Assembly: GCF_020080835.1 (NCBI RefSeq)
Contig: NC_058158.1
Location: forward strand, 28,352,305-28,416,304
Length of the DNA: 64,000 nt
Reading direction: 5' to 3'
From: Cotesia glomerata
Lineage: Eukaryota > Arthropoda > Insecta > Hymenoptera > Braconidae
Numbering within the stretch: position 1 is the first letter of the stretch; each line of letters opens with the position of its first letter. This document shows, piece by piece, positions 1 to 12,706 of the stretch. The notes under the pieces were generated by a model, which saw nothing but the letters and a program-made list of their open reading frames with translations, was not told the DNA's origin and did not search any database. Position numbers and translations under genes: made by a program.

Positions 1-21
1 TCGAGAACGAGACGTCAAAGC

Positions 22-413
22 ATAATGTACAGATCAAACGAGCTCGCCGAAGGCAAGCGAAGTTCGATCAGTATTATGCGAAGACGTTTCGTTCGAAGAT
101 GATTACATACCCACCCGTAAATCAGTAACCCTTATCTGCCCGTAATCATCTTCTTAAGATAAGCATTATAAGTTGAATTTTTAAAAATTTTAATCATCGA
201 TGAGATAAAACTCTAAAATATGAAGTAAGTAACGGAGAGCGCCACGGAGCGGGGTGGCAATCTCGTGAAATAAAATTTAAAATACTCTAAATGTTGTGGA
301 TTTGGAAGCAGCTGACGCTACTACAATTGTAATCATCTTCGAACGAGACGTCTTCGCATAATACCGATCGAACTTCGCTCGCCTTCGGCGAGCTCGTTTG
401 ATCTGTACATTAT
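22..413. mobile_element. Foldback/TIR element with arms of about 85 bp
   Basis: The outer 85 bases (22-106) are repeated inverted at 329-413 with only a few mismatches. The arm starts ATAATGTACAGATCAAACGA and contains the self-complementary CTCGCCGAAGGC/GCCTTCGGCGAG block. A third short copy of the inner arm end (GTAATCATCTTC) lies at about 142-153. Bases 1-20 also resemble the inner arm (CGAACGAGACGTC), so an older or overlapping copy may precede the window. No coding capacity. The centre is AT-rich apart from a GGAGCGGGGTGGC patch. Confidence 0.85.
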
Positions 414-784
414 TGTTAGTAATTAATGAGGAAAAAAATCTTTCCACGGGCATTGTAAATTATATTAGTCAAGCTAATTTTGAATTCCAATTTTATTGTT
501 GAATCCTGAATAATCTCTTAAACATAGAATATTTTATGATAAACTTTGTCAAATTTATCTCAACAACATAAAACTGGTTAAAAATAATTTATTAAGTTTT
601 CAAACGAGTAATAAAAATATTAAAAGCTCATTTCGATTTATAAACATAAGTTATTACTGAATAATTTGAAAACAAAGTTACTAATAAAATTAGTGAAATA
701 TTTTTAACCAATAATTGAAAACCACAATTAATTAATATTAAAAATTAAATTACTAATAAAAATTAGCGATAAATTTATCGACTA

Positions 785-1033
785 CACTGAGAAAAAAATT
801 ATGTCCTAACAAGGATTTTTAGACTCAAGAATTTATTAAATATAATAATTTTTTGTCAGAACAATATCAACATCTTTTTCTATTTTAATGATAAAAAAAG
901 CGAATATCTTTACTTAAATTGAATAAAGATTATTTTTATCAATTCGACCGATTATTTAGACAAGAAAATTTTCAAGAATGCACGTTCTTGTGTCAAGAAT
1001 GCATTTTTTAATAGAAATTTTTTCATCTCAGTG
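785..1033. mobile_element. 249-bp MITE, TIR CACTGAGAAAAAAATT, TA target duplication
   Basis: Ends are CACTGAGAAAAAAATT and its approximate inverse (AATTTTTTCATCTCAGTG). Each end is flanked directly by TA (783-784 and 1,034-1,035). A TA duplication with CACTG-type ends is what Tc1/mariner-like MITEs show. The inside is AT-rich and holds repeated TCAAGAATGCA words near the right end. Non-coding. Confidence 0.75.
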
Positions 1034-1035
1034 TA

Positions 1036-1785
1036 TTTAACTCAAACTATTGTGTGATCAGTGGTCTAGTAGATCACTAATAGAATCAGTAAAAACTTTC
1101 TTTATAACTGATGAAATTGTTGAATCAGTGATTATTGACATAATTAAGTCAATAATAAACTCATTAATTAATGTCGTATAATATTATTAATTCTACAGTG
1201 AAAAAATTTTCTCTCGCTGAAGCAGTGAAAATTTTTTCGATTCAATTTTTTGGGGAAAAGAAAGTGATTTCATAGTCGAATATTAAACCTCCTGCTACCA
1301 CAGTAATTTTTAATGTGGGAAATTCATTAAGTATACTTAGTATATCTAATTAAAAGTCTCGAGATTACTGAATTCAAAAGGAGTAGATTATTACTTTAGT
1401 CTCTCTATTTTCACGGGACCCTCGCTTACAGATACATATAAATATTTATAATAGGGCGATAAGAACCCTCATTTTTCAAACTTATCCATTTTAACCCGAA
1501 ATATGTTAATTCTTATCAGAACGATAGGTATTCGTAGTTCAAACGACAAAATTATTGCCATGGGTGACCTAAGAATTTTCAATTTTTGTGAATTATGAAA
1601 CTCATAATATTCTAAATTTTTTATTCACAGTATATAATTTGGAAAAAATTTTTACTTTCAAGAACGTTATTTGATTTACAATTTTTTATCAATTATACGA
1701 CGTGATACGAAAGGATAAGATAAATTAAATCAATTATTACCATGCCATTATAATTCTTTAATTATTAATAAGATGTTTCACTTAC
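1036..1785. other. AT-rich intron sequence downstream of the Ig2 exon
   Basis: No coding frame or clear repeat seen. It belongs to the intron that follows the exon ending at 1,786. Confidence 0.5.
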
Positions 1786-2013
1786 TCAGAAGTTCGATAA
1801 CAACGGTGGTTGATGGTGGCTCAGCTAGATGGGTGTTATTGGCTTTGCACGTCAATTTAGCATGATGTTGGCTTCGGGTAAGATCTTTTAGCGTAATACG
1901 GTTCTCAGTAATGAAATTAATATCTCCCGTTGGTCCCTGGACATCCCGTTCTTCGTACGTTCCGTCAATCATTCGGTTTTCGAGGAACCACATAACTTGA
2001 GGCTTTGGTTTAC
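1786..2013 (-). CDS. side-like: Sidestep-family Ig protein, exon encoding C-terminal half of Ig domain 2
   Basis: Internal exon of 228 bp (two leading bases, 75 codons, one trailing base). The acceptor is ATTTTGACAG and the donor is GTAAGT at 1,785. Joined to 15,688-15,798 it reads CEVRGGKPKPQVMWF, giving the G-x-P-x-P-x-V-x-W core of an Ig domain with its conserved Trp. The rest has an acidic loop with ERDVQGPTGD, the strand ENRITLKDLTRSQHHAKLTC with the second Ig cysteine, then KANNTHLAEPPSTTVVIEL. The LTC-x-A-NN and PPSTTV-x-IEL patterns are characteristic of Sidestep/Beat-related Ig2. NNT is a possible N-glycosylation site. The message continues left, out of the window, with Ig3 onward. 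The in-frame stop just past the donor is intronic, so this is not a C-terminus. Confidence 0.91.
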
Positions 2014-2229
2014 CTGTCAAAATATCATAGTTGTAGTATATCAGTTAGGTTATTTCATTCAAATCAAATTAAAATAATATATAAAGTTCAAATTTTTCTG
2101 GATGAAGTGATCAACAAGTCTCAACTTTTCGCCGAGTTACAAAACTATCGATTTTCATTAATGAATTAATAAATATTACATCCCGTCAAAAAAATTACTG
2201 AAATAGTCTGATATGTTCATATATCATTT

Positions 2230-2860
2230 TTGATATGCTCATACGCAGAAAAAAATTTTGTTAAGATAACCTAAGATATGTTGGGGTAACAAATGAATTT
2301 GTTAACATAGGGATAACAAATTATAAGCTAAAATAACAAAATTTAAGTTATAACAAGTTATTGATATATTATAACAACAAAATAGTTTCGTTACTATAGC
2401 AAAATGTTTACGTTGATTCGACAAAATACTTTAATTAGTATAACAAATTTTTTTGTTGAAACAGCAAAATTATTCTATTGAAATAACAAAAAGAATTTGT
2501 TGGAGTAACAAAGACAATTTGTTAAAGTAAAAAAGAGAATACATAATTTAAAAATATGCTATAATCAGCTATAGCTGATTTGGAAAATATTTTAGCAACA
2601 AATTAGTTTTGATATTGCAACAAAATCATTTTATAACAGCAACAAAGTCATTTTGTGAAAGCACCAAAATGATTTCGTTAAAGCAATAAATTGATTTTGT
2701 GAATTAGCAAATTGGTTTGTTAGTACAACTTGAAACATTTTGTTAATGCAACTAATGGATTTGTTGCTGTAACTACACTCATTTGTTATCAGAACAAATC
2801 TTTCAGTTATCCCGTCTTTTGTTATATTTCAATAAAATCGTTTTATGCGTGCATATGATT
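2230..2860. repeat. Array of short AACAAAAT/ATTTTGTT palindromes with inverted outer ends
   Basis: About 30 degenerate iterations of words such as AACAAAATNATTTTGTT, so most of the block is locally self-complementary. The flanks carry an imperfect inverted repeat: ATATGCTCATACGCAGAAAA on the left against a right end reading TTTTATGCGTGCATAT. It is probably a MITE whose interior has expanded or decayed. Confidence 0.55.
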
Positions 2861-2967
2861 TTTTGTTAAAATCTAGTATTAAAAATTTTCGACATTATGT
2901 ATTGCATAGGATTTTTGCTAAAAATTTTTTCCCTGAAAATTCGATATCAACTATCTAGTCATACTAT

Positions 2968-4375
2968 CCCATACAGGAAGCCCCAGAGTTGAACGACAGG
3001 GCCATGCCTGTTTGATTGGGAAGCCCATCTTGGCAAACCTATATTGTCCCATGCCCGGGTCGTAACTGGGCAATCAGCCTTGGCCATTCTAATGATTACC
3101 CAGGCTTGGGCCAAGACTGAATGACCTAGCTTTTTTTTTTTGATAAAAGTTTATTTATTCCATACAAAACAATCACATAAATTATAAGTTAAACAAACTA
3201 AATAAAAAACTTTTTAAAACTATTTGAAATTTTGAGGTAAGCATTGGCTGGTGTTATCAGCTCTCGGCTTCTTGCTGTCTTAATTTATTAATATTTAATG
3301 ATTTGTTTAAGAATTTTAATTGGATTAAATCCTATTCAAGTTACCATCTTTTTTCTTATTTAACTATGGGAAAAAATTTTTTCTGAAAAATAAAAAACCC
3401 TAGTTTAAATCTTAACTGAGATGCCTAGCCTTTGCCGTTGAATGGCAACCCAGACTAAAGCCAGAATTTGGTAACCTAACCTGCTAAAATTGCTAAAATT
3501 GCAAATTTATTATTTAAACAAAACAATTGTATATCGTCAAAATTGATACGATCTTAAAAAAAAAAAATTAAAATATTATAATATGATATTAAAAATATAC
3601 AGAATGATTTAAAAAGTCTAAAGTTAATGTAAGAACTTGACTTTTGCTTTTTTTTTAAATTAATAAACATTTGTAAAAAATAGATAATTTTCATCAAAAC
3701 ACAATATTAAATAACATAAATTATATAAATAATAAACCGGCACACTCCGTCACCATATAGATTTAGCTTATATGAATGGTGAGATGTTCGTTAACTTATC
3801 GGTCGTACGGCGTAGGGGTTAGTGGTCGGTCTGGCAAGCGCGCGGCTCGGGTTCGAATCTCGGTTAGGATAAATGCGATTCTCACTTTATTTCTATAATT
3901 AGCGAAAGTTAGATCTAAATTAAGAGCTAAGTCGTCTAAACCTACGTTAGCTCTACATCAAAATTGAAATAAATTATTGAAATTAAAATATTCCTTTTTT
4001 ATAATTTCAACTAACAACTATTCATTTTATACAAAATAATTTAACCGTTTCGTATAATTTTACTATTTTATTTCAGAGAATTCAATTTATTCGAAATTGG
4101 GTTCTTAATACTAATTTGGTTTCACATTAAACATTTAAATTCTAAATATATTTTGTAATCTACTTCTTTTAGTAAATTCAATAGTGGTGAATAAGCCTGG
4201 GCTTGCTTTGGCTTAAAAACTTGGGCCAGTCTTGGCAACCAAGCTTGGCACCCTGTTATCACTCCAGACTTCTACCAAGGCTGGGCCTAAGCGGTTTTAC
4301 AAGCATGGGCCAGAGATAGACAGCATTGCGCCAAGCGTGGCCCATATCTGGCCCCGTCGTATTGTCCTGTATGGG
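2968..4375. mobile_element. 1.4-kb TIR element with iterated TTGGCAA/TTGGGCC words and an internal tRNA-like module
   Basis: The left end CCCATACAGGA is matched by the inverted right end TCCTGTATGGG. Both end regions (about 2,990-3,125 and 4,195-4,360) are made of repeated short words with TTGGC, TTGGGCC and GGCAACC in a G+C-richer context than the flanks. The middle is AT-rich, including an A/T-run-rich stretch, and holds the tRNA-like module at 3,800-3,868. The plan (decayed minisatellite at the ends, pol III-like module inside) resembles the element at 55,216-56,710. No transposase. Confidence 0.7.
3800..3868 (+). other. tRNA-like (SINE-type) pol III module inside a TIR element
   Basis: GGCGTAGGGGTTAGTGG (about 3,810-3,826) resembles an A box. 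GGTTCGAATCT (3,850-3,860) closely fits the B box GGTTCGANTCC. They lie about 35 bases apart with a GC-rich insert. No proper acceptor stem surrounds them, so this is tRNA-derived rather than a tRNA gene. Confidence 0.55.
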
Positions 4376-6219
4376 ATTATATAAATTGTAAAGAGACTTT
4401 ATACTGGCTAATGTTTTCGATGAACGGGAACCCAATTTTATATTATTGTTGTAAATTGTAAAAACCTACAATGTATTATTAGATATTAAATAAACTATTT
4501 AAACTAAAAAAAAAAAAAAATTCTGACAGGTGGCGCGTGGTCACTGAATTGTCTCCCTGGAAGAGAGTTAAATTTGAAGTATTAATTTCTGAAATGAAAA
4601 TTATTTTTTTATTTTTGCAGTGATTGGAGTTCTTCTAAGTTCATCTTTTGTCAATGTTAAATATTTTTTTATAACAATTGAAACTCTTGTTCAGTAACTG
4701 AAAAGAAAAATGTAAAACAATTAATTGTCCGCTGGCTTATATAACCGGACTAATCGATTACCAGTGATGTATAATAATATATTTATGGATTCAAGCCTCA
4801 AGTCACGTATTGAAATTGATGATGTGGATGGTTACTTAGAAGGGAATAATACCATGTCGCTTGGGCAGTGTATACTGATATGTTGACGAACAGAACGTCA
4901 ATATATCCTAACACCATTAATTATTACCTAGTTTACCGGTTAACCTTCGTATTTTATAGCTCTAAAGTGACCTATCAATTTAATATACTTGAATTAGAAC
5001 GGTATTCGAAAAACTATATTTTTTCTACGATAAAATTATAAATTTTCTAGAGTTTGAGGTGATAGTAGAACATACCAATATTTATTCACATGATATTTAA
5101 TATTACAGGGTTATAGCAATTCATGTTATTTATTCAGACATTTCTCGTGCAAGTTCTGTTCTGAGTATAATAGAATACCCACAAATAACCGTCATGTTAA
5201 AAATTTACATAAATTGTATTCACAAAGTGTCACATCCGAACATGTTTCTAAAAGTATTATGGCACTACATTTTTATGTAAATTATGTTTTCAATATTTCG
5301 GTTTATTTTTAGTTCCATAATTCGGAAAAATTTGAACGGTTATTTTACACTATTTTGGTGAAAGTATGTCTCAAAATAGTTAAAATGTTCTGAAAAGTAA
5401 AATGCTTAATATTTTCAGAAAGAAATGGAACAAATAAATTTTAGCATTGGAAAAAAGTTAAAAGTTGTAGCTTCAGTACACATGTAATTACAAAAATAAA
5501 TAATTGCATAAAGTATCGTTTAATTTTTAAAAGTAAAATTAATAAATCATTATTTTTTGCAATTGATATTAAAATTATACGCAATACTACAGCCATTGAT
5601 TATATTATGTAACTGCAAGCAAAGTTTATAAATACATTTAGCCGTTTGTAATAACTAAATGGAGATTAAAGAAAAAAATAACATTTTTTTGTTACACTAA
5701 TATAATCATATTCATATCTTGCTCACGTAAGATCTTTGTTTTATGGACCATATAATATAATTTATTTGGTTTGTGGTACATTAACTATATTTTAGGATGT
5801 AAAAGATTGACTTTCTATTTGTATGCAGAATTACAACTCGGGTTTATTTTTTATTCAATCTAACTAATTATGTATTTATAAACGATCTATTTTGTTGGTA
5901 TTCAGATTTCCCCAACATCAGAATTATCAACAAATATAAATGTAAGCACGTAGATTATACCGTATTTTTGCTAGAGGAATTTTTCGTCAGAGCAAAAACT
6001 GTGTTGTACTACTTGATATTACTGCGACGTAAAGGTAAAGAGGAAAAATTACTAGTTTCATTATAATAACATTTAATTAAATTCATTCTCCAAAATATGA
6101 GCGGCAGATGTTATTTTCGTAATTAAATAATTACAAACATTGTTGTAACAAGTATTATACATGTACAGCTTATTAATAACATGATTTTAAATACATGATT
6201 TTTCATTGATATTTTTAGA
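4376..6219. other. AT-rich intron, no gene seen
   Basis: No frame or family recognised, apart from a minus-strand remnant of the GGAGACAATTTAGCGAT repeat at about 4,525-4,575. Confidence 0.4.
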
Positions 6220-6537
6220 GGTTAAGAGCTGATTAGATTTTTGAATTTATCGGTACAGCAGATATTTTAATTTGAGATTCCTCAGATTCTCAGGAAATCC
6301 AAGTTTGGTGAAATCCTTTGAAATGTTGCAAACCTCATTTCAATCGATCAAGCTGTTTAAAATTTATGAGAAGCTTATATACCCACATCCGTAGTGACAT
6401 TCTCGCACAAAGAGTCGGATATTTTCGTAACCTCAAAACGTAAAGATCTGTTGAAAACTTAATTTTCGAAAATTGGGGTGAAATCGATAACTTCTCAATT
6501 TTTTGAAAATCATTGATTTTTATTGCGGAAAGTTAAA
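6220..6537 (+). repeat. Decayed right end of the GAGCTC-palindrome repeat family
   Basis: Shares GGTTAAGAGCTGATTAG, then a fragment CCTCAAAACG-AAGATCTGTTGAAAAC and the end GGGGTGAAATCG-AACTTCTCAATTTT with the copies at 11.8 and 43.6 kb. The palindromic left half is missing. Confidence 0.6.
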
Positions 6538-6699
6538 TATAAATTATTAAAATTTATAAACTTTCGATTTCCTTTTTGTTTGTCAATACGCATGTTGTTT
6601 AAATAGAAATCGGTTTGAAATTTGGCTAATTTAAAAGCCAATGTCAGATAAGCTCCTGAGTAGAGTAAAAGTAATGGTTTTCATTTTAGAGGTTAACAT

Positions 6700-6775
6700 C
6701 TTAAACTTTATCTACTTGTAAAGAGACGATTTAGCGATCATGCGTCACCATCGGAGATTTTCATCACTAAGTCAA
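6700..6775 (+). repeat. Copy of the GAGACAATTTAGCGATCATG dispersed repeat
   Basis: TAAAGAGACGATTTAGCGAT followed by CATGCGTC-ACCATCGGAGATTTTCATCACTA. The same block recurs at about 4.53 (minus), 17.69, 27.24, 28.03 (minus), 61.25 and 63.57 kb. Confidence 0.65.
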
Positions 6776-6789
6776 AAATTATTCAAAGG

Positions 6790-9700
6790 CATACATACGC
6801 TGATATCAATTCATACAAAGACATGTCGAATTATTTCAAGCTAGATCAGTTCTAATATTTCCATAAATTACCTAATGTGGCAAATTTTCATATTAGGTGT
6901 GACGTCAGCTAAAATTCAAAATTTTTGCTTTTTCTTTCCCGTAAAATTTTTTTTTAATATCTAATGTACTATTTTATTTTCTAAGTTTAATATTTCTCAA
7001 TTTTCAGTTACCTATTTACTTAAATGGTCGACACATTTATTAAATATTACAATAGCTGTACACTTGATGCTATCTTCTGACGCAAGTAATTTCATCATTT
7101 TTATATTTTCTCGAAGAACGGTTAGACTTCGATTTTCCGGTGAAGAAAGGTGTCGCTCAATATCACGTGAAACTCACATGAATTTGAGTCATACTATCGA
7201 AACTTCTAGAATTTTCTATAACGCATAGGTACCATCTGTTTTCCCACTACATCGAAATTGATGTCCCTTTATAAGCTCGGTAAAGATTATCACAAATCAG
7301 TCTACAGTAACCTTCGGAAGTCTCGACGTTCTTGACGCCGACAGTTTTTATTGTGCTCCGGGCATTATTTTGATGTTCGTGGTTAGCTTTTTTCTTAAAT
7401 TTTAAAAGCACTAACGTAATCTGCTATCACTAGAGCATTCTATTCCCGGTGATCGAGGTACCTCGAACAGATATAGAAGTAAGTCTTGCACGGCAAAACA
7501 ATTAAATTCAAAGAGCTGCATCACTGATCAGTTATCAATTTATTTGGTCGGAAACGTGAAACAGATTATAGTATAAATAGTTTTTTTTTATTATTTCTTT
7601 GTGTGCATTAATTTCCGCGAAAAGCGTTGATTTGATTATAATTTTCCGCCAAAAGGGCGCATTTTTAATTGTCGTGAAACGCGAAGTCTAATTTTAAGTA
7701 AACACTCAATAAGTGTTTTTCAAATCATTACCCTAGTACTTCTAGATTTATATCTTGTTTTTCCTTAAATGTACAAGTTTGTCACCAAAATAAACTTAAA
7801 CAATTAAAATTCTAAATCTTTCTTTTCTATTAATTTACTTAGAGTTAATTTCCATAAATTCATAAACAGTGGAATAGACTTCTCGAGGCCGAAGTCAGCA
7901 GGATCCTAACATCCTTTCAAATTTCTTAACCACTATTTGTAATCATAGTGAGGTTTGGGAATAATACGGTATATGAATCGCTCCATATACTCGTATAAAA
8001 TTATAAAAATTAATTTAGTTATCTAACGGATACTTGTGGTTGGGTTTTGAGATTATTTCATAGTCTTTACGCCCCATCACAAACTCCGTTCGTGACATAG
8101 GCTTTATAGAAAATTATATTTATACATATTAGGTAACATCAAAAAATTTTTTCACGGAAATAAATCATAAATGTATTTTCATTTTATTTTCAATTATATT
8201 GAAAACTACAATTTCTATATATTGTGTTCATTAATTTTAATTTTTTGTATTCTTTATGAAGTCATTTATTTTTCTTTCACGTAGATGCTTTTGATAGAAA
8301 AAATCAAAATTCAGGTCAGGATGAAAAAATTGTTATTTTAAAAGTAATATGAAAAAATCGTTATTTCAAAGTAATATATTTCATAAAAAATAAATAATAA
8401 AATAAATCAGAAATTTGTTATTCGTTGTAATAAAAAAAGTGCGACATTTATTGGTAAAGAAACAAAAGTAAAAATGTTATTGGTTGAGTATAAAAAATTC
8501 TCGGTATGGGATCTCCTTGCTCGGCAAATCAACGAGCCATAGCTTCCGGTCTCGGAAGGAAATAACAATTACTTTTGTCTGGGACGTGCAGCACTGTGGT
8601 TTAAGTAACAGTTGTATATATTCTTGAACACTCAACTTTACTTAAAATTTTTTTTTCCATTTATATTATCCTCCAGATCCAGAATTTTATTAAAACAAAA
8701 TTAATAAAAAGTTTAGTGAATATTAAGCACAGTAATACTATTTTATAAAGTTTTTCCAAAAGTACTTTATCCAATATAAATTTTGTTTGCTGAAATCTCA
8801 GTTCCGACCTAAAAAATTTCAAACGCCAAAGTAACTGCTTGAGTTCAGAAATTATTTGTCTTAGAGTGCAGAATTAAAAATTCATGATATCGGGAAATAC
8901 TTTTGTCATGGGGCTAAAGTATCCTCTTCTCGAGACTCAAGTAAGCCCGACAAAGACAACTCTATATCGAACTTGAGATAGCGTTAAAAAAGTAAGGACG
9001 GAAATGTAAATTTGTCAAAAGTTCAAGCCAGGTTTTCGATCGGTCTTTTCTTTATTCTTTTTACACGTCTCTGCAACTGAACAAAGTATATAGTAGTTCG
9101 TTCCAAAAGCTATCTGTCTCTCGTTACACGTCGACCTATCGTAATAGATGGCCAATCGAATTTGAATAAGAATGCAAAAACTTGCATCTCATATAGCGAA
9201 TTTAGATTAAAGTACATCCTGGTATTAAAAATTCATTTTTTATTTATATTTTTACTTTTTATTGTTACTTTATCATGAAAATTTATATCCTTAATGAAAT
9301 CTCTCAACGTCTTTTACTTTCTTGCTATAAAATAAAAAAATGACGTTATTAGTTTTTACCTAATTTGACATTTTCAAGTCTGAGGAAATGTTTCTCAATA
9401 TAACGGAGGACAGAATATCATTTTCCCTCAAAATTTTGCTTATAAGATAATTGTAAAAATTTTCATTCGGTAAATATATTACCCTTAGATTTAATAATCT
9501 TTTGAGTATGTACTTAACTAATTATTGATACGAAATAATTAATACGAACTGAATTAAGCGAATACCCTGCATAGTTGATTTCGTAGTAAATTAAAGACTA
9601 TCTTACCCGTAAAAATTTTTCTGATTCTTCATCAATTGAAATCTACTAAGCTATCTTGTCTTGAGTTTTTGAATGGGAAAAAAAATATGGACTATATTTA

Positions 9701-11400
9701 CAAACTTTATTAATTATAATTATTGTAATTATTATGTTCAGTAAGCCAGCTTCGGTGATTTTATTTTCTTACTCTCTAAATCGAAAATTGTTTCAAATTG
9801 TTAGAGTAAATTAAAATTGTTTTATGTATTTCTATGACTTAAAAATAGCAATCACAGTTTTTGAAAGGATTGATTGAATAATGATCATTATTATTTTATC
9901 AATTGAACTGCTGATGTGTTCATTGGAATATTATATGTATCAATTTTACTGCTAATTTAAGCACTTCTCATACAGACCCAGTGATTGCGTTCACAATGTA
10001 CCGTATTACGACATAATCCATTAATTAATAACGGTCACTCGAAAATTTTCCGTGTGAATTGTAACCTCTCTGAATTTATTAACTTATTCATATTCGAACA
10101 AATTGCAATAGTGCATGGATGACCATTTGTTATGGTTCTTGTTAAACATTTTCAACGATTTCAGTAGCATAAAATTTATTCACCCTTAAATAGATTTGTA
10201 TTGGATTTTATTTATCCGTGACAAAGTTTTTACAACTATCAGACGCACTTGAATTTAGTTACATTATTCAGAATTATCCGCTTTTTTCTAAAAGTTTTTA
10301 CTAAAAAAACTGCAAACAAAGTTTTAATAATATTAATAAAAGTAAGAAAATTGCTCATTCAATAGTATGCTTACTTATTTACTTATAAACTCTACAGAGG
10401 TATTGGAAAAAAAATCATATAAATAATTATTGCTTGTGATATTTGAAGAAAAATATTAAGGAGTTTCGAGAGCTAAAAAATAGTGAGAAAATTATTTTTT
10501 AAAAATAAAATTATAGTGAAAAAGAAAATTATTAAAAATTGCAGACTGAGAAAAATGGATGGCCTAATTTTAGCTGACAAAATATGAATTCCTTGAAAAA
10601 GATGAAAGAAGATTAGAATAAATTTTTTTTTTGCTGATTAATTTCAAATAAATGTTATAAAGAAACTCAAGTCGCCGACAGGATTATTCCATTTCGTTGG
10701 AGTATCACCTTCCTTAATATTTTTTATCTGAGACTTATCCACTGGTTGGTTATATAGCAGTAGTTCTTTGTGAATTCTGCGTTTCAAATGAAAAATCTTA
10801 TTTTCCTTAACCACAGGGACTCTGGCGTTTCGCCAATTCCATTTAGAGCCTCTGGGCACACTCAAGACGAAGGAGTATACTCTGTTGGCTAGACGAAGAC
10901 GATAACAGAGTAAAGAGTTTGCTTTTGCTTTTTCATAGGCTCCTCATGGCGCGAACCATTGCACCATACACTACATTTTGCTGGACGTGTGCCAATTTGA
11001 TACGCATTTTTTTTTCTTATTTTTTTATAAGTTCTTGTTTTCATTTATCAATTGTTTTTTCTTACAAGAATCCATCTCCTATGCTTACAAGTGATCTTTT
11101 TCCAGAAATTGCGAGCTAAGAGTTACCCCTACTTGTTTCCGGTATACGGTCCAAAGAGTTACCAGAACCAATAGTAAATAAAACAGCCAGATGATACTTG
11201 AACGAATTTTCCATCGAGTTTTAAGTGTTTACCCTCCGATTAAACTCCCTCACATAAGTATGTATATTTGCTTACTTACTTATTCCAGTAGCAATCATTA
11301 CTAATGAATATTTGAATATGTTGCTTATATGACGTAAAGCTTATATTATGGCTCAAGCGATTCTTATTATTACAAAAGAAATTATTTTGCGACTTTAAAA
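6790..11400. other. Intron sequence without a recognised gene
   Basis: Mostly AT-rich. Somewhat more complex stretches lie at about 7,100-7,480, 8,490-8,610 and 10,640-10,960. A 73-codon minus-strand frame at 10,644-10,865 has no recognisable domain and I do not call it. No start context, splice pair or homology is visible. Confidence 0.4.
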
Positions 11401-11430
11401 TCCCGTGAAAAAAAAATTATGATTCGGCCA

Positions 11431-11556
11431 TCCCGTGCAAAAAAAATTCTGATTCAGAATGAATTTAAGATTAAAATTCATATTTTGACACAAATATGAA
11501 TAAGTTTTGAGATCAATTCAAATTTTAAATTGATTTGTAGATAGAAATTAGCTTGC
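11431..11556 (+). repeat. Solo element end, CCCGTGCAAAAAAAATTCTG type
   Basis: About 125 bases starting CCCGTGCAAAAAAAATTCTG and running through TGACACAAATATGAATAAG to ATAGAAATTAGC. They recur in inverted orientation at 24,033-24,165. The ends resemble the CCCGTG...ACACGGG termini of the MITE at 58,293-59,249. A short duplicate start (CCCGTGAAAAAAAAATTATG) lies just left, at 11,402. Confidence 0.6.
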
Positions 11557-11832
11557 CTGTACACGGAAAAAAAAATTTCGTTCTGGGAACGAAATTGTAG
11601 AGTTACTATAACTATACACAGTTTACTGTTTGCTATAGAGTTACAGTAACAAAATTTTATTTAGTTCTGATAACTGAATGTTGTTGAGCTCTCAGAGCTC
11701 AACGGGATAGTTCTGAGAGACCAACGGTATAGTTGGGAGAGCTTTAAGTTGCGCAGTAGTGGAGTGCGCTGACATATTTCATAACCTTCCAAAATGACAA
11801 ACATAATTATTTTGTTACTCATCCATATTATT

Positions 11833-12501
11833 AAAAATTAGGAAAACGGTTGACCCTGAAGGCCATTCCTGCAACTTCCCGCTCATTTCGTACCTAAGCG
11901 CTTAAAATTGCAAGCTCAAAAATACAGTTTATGTGTTATTTTGAGCTCTCTGAGCTCAAAGAGATAGCTTTCGTATGCTTTTGAGCTCTTCGAGCTCAAA
12001 AATCTTATCAAAGTTCGATAAAACACGATTTTTTTAATTTTCAAACTGCTATAACTTTTGAATGAATTAACCGATTTGCACGCGGTTAGTGGCAATCGAT
12101 GTAGTTTTTTTGAGCTCTATAAATAATTCTGAACAAAAAATTGATCTGATGAAAAATTTCAGAGTTATTACAAAAAAAAAAAACACTTTTTTCGATTTTT
12201 TTCGACAACGATATCTCACGAACGCATCAACCGATTCTGACGCTTTTGGTGGCGATCGATGCGAGTTTTCAAGGTTAAGAGCTGATTAGTTTTTGAGGTC
12301 GATCGGTTTAGCCAATTCGGAGATATTTAAAAAAACTGAAAAAAAAAATTTTTTTTTACACTTTTTTTGCAATTTCTCGAAATCTACAGGTCCGAATTGG
12401 TTTCAACTCACAGGAAATCTAAGTTTGGCGAAGTCCTTTCGAATGACACCAACTGCGATCAAATCGGTCAAGCCGTTCAGAAGTTATAAGAGGTTCACAC
12501 A

Positions 12502-12554
<53 letters not shown>

Positions 12555-12706
12555 GTACGGACATCATCGTAAAAATAGTCAGGGAAGCTTCTTAGGGTTT
12601 CAAAACATCGAGATCTGTTGAAACCTCGATTTTTGCAAAACGGGGTGAAAACAATAACTTCCCGATTTTTCGAAAATCTTCGATTTTCTAAGCGGGAAGT
12701 TAAAAA
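11833..12706 (+). repeat. GAGCTC-palindrome repeat, full-length copy 1
   Basis: Starts AAAAATTAGGAAAACGGTTG, then a conserved GGCCATTCCTGCAACTTCC, palindromes of the form TTTGAGCTC-NNN-GAGCTCAAA (11,938-12,002), a block containing CACGCGGTTAGTGGC-ATCGATG, a CA microsatellite (12,495-12,551) and the end GCGGGAAGTTAAAAAT. No terminal inverted repeats and no intact long ORF; the two open frames here are low-complexity and microsatellite-driven. Confidence 0.8.
12495..12551 (+). repeat. (CA)n microsatellite
   Basis: About 28 CA units with one interruption, at the fixed internal position of the GAGCTC-palindrome repeat. The full-length copy at 43.6 kb has a longer CA tract at the same position. 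Confidence 0.95.

Noticed and set aside
10644..10865. 73-codon minus frame (SVPRGSKWNWRNARVPVV...)
   Set aside because: No recognised domain, the start is not supported, and an overlapping frame is equally plausible.
12293..12595. 100-codon plus-strand frame with Thr-His repeats
   Set aside because: Its C-terminal part is the translation of the CA microsatellite and the rest lies in a repeat element. Not a gene.
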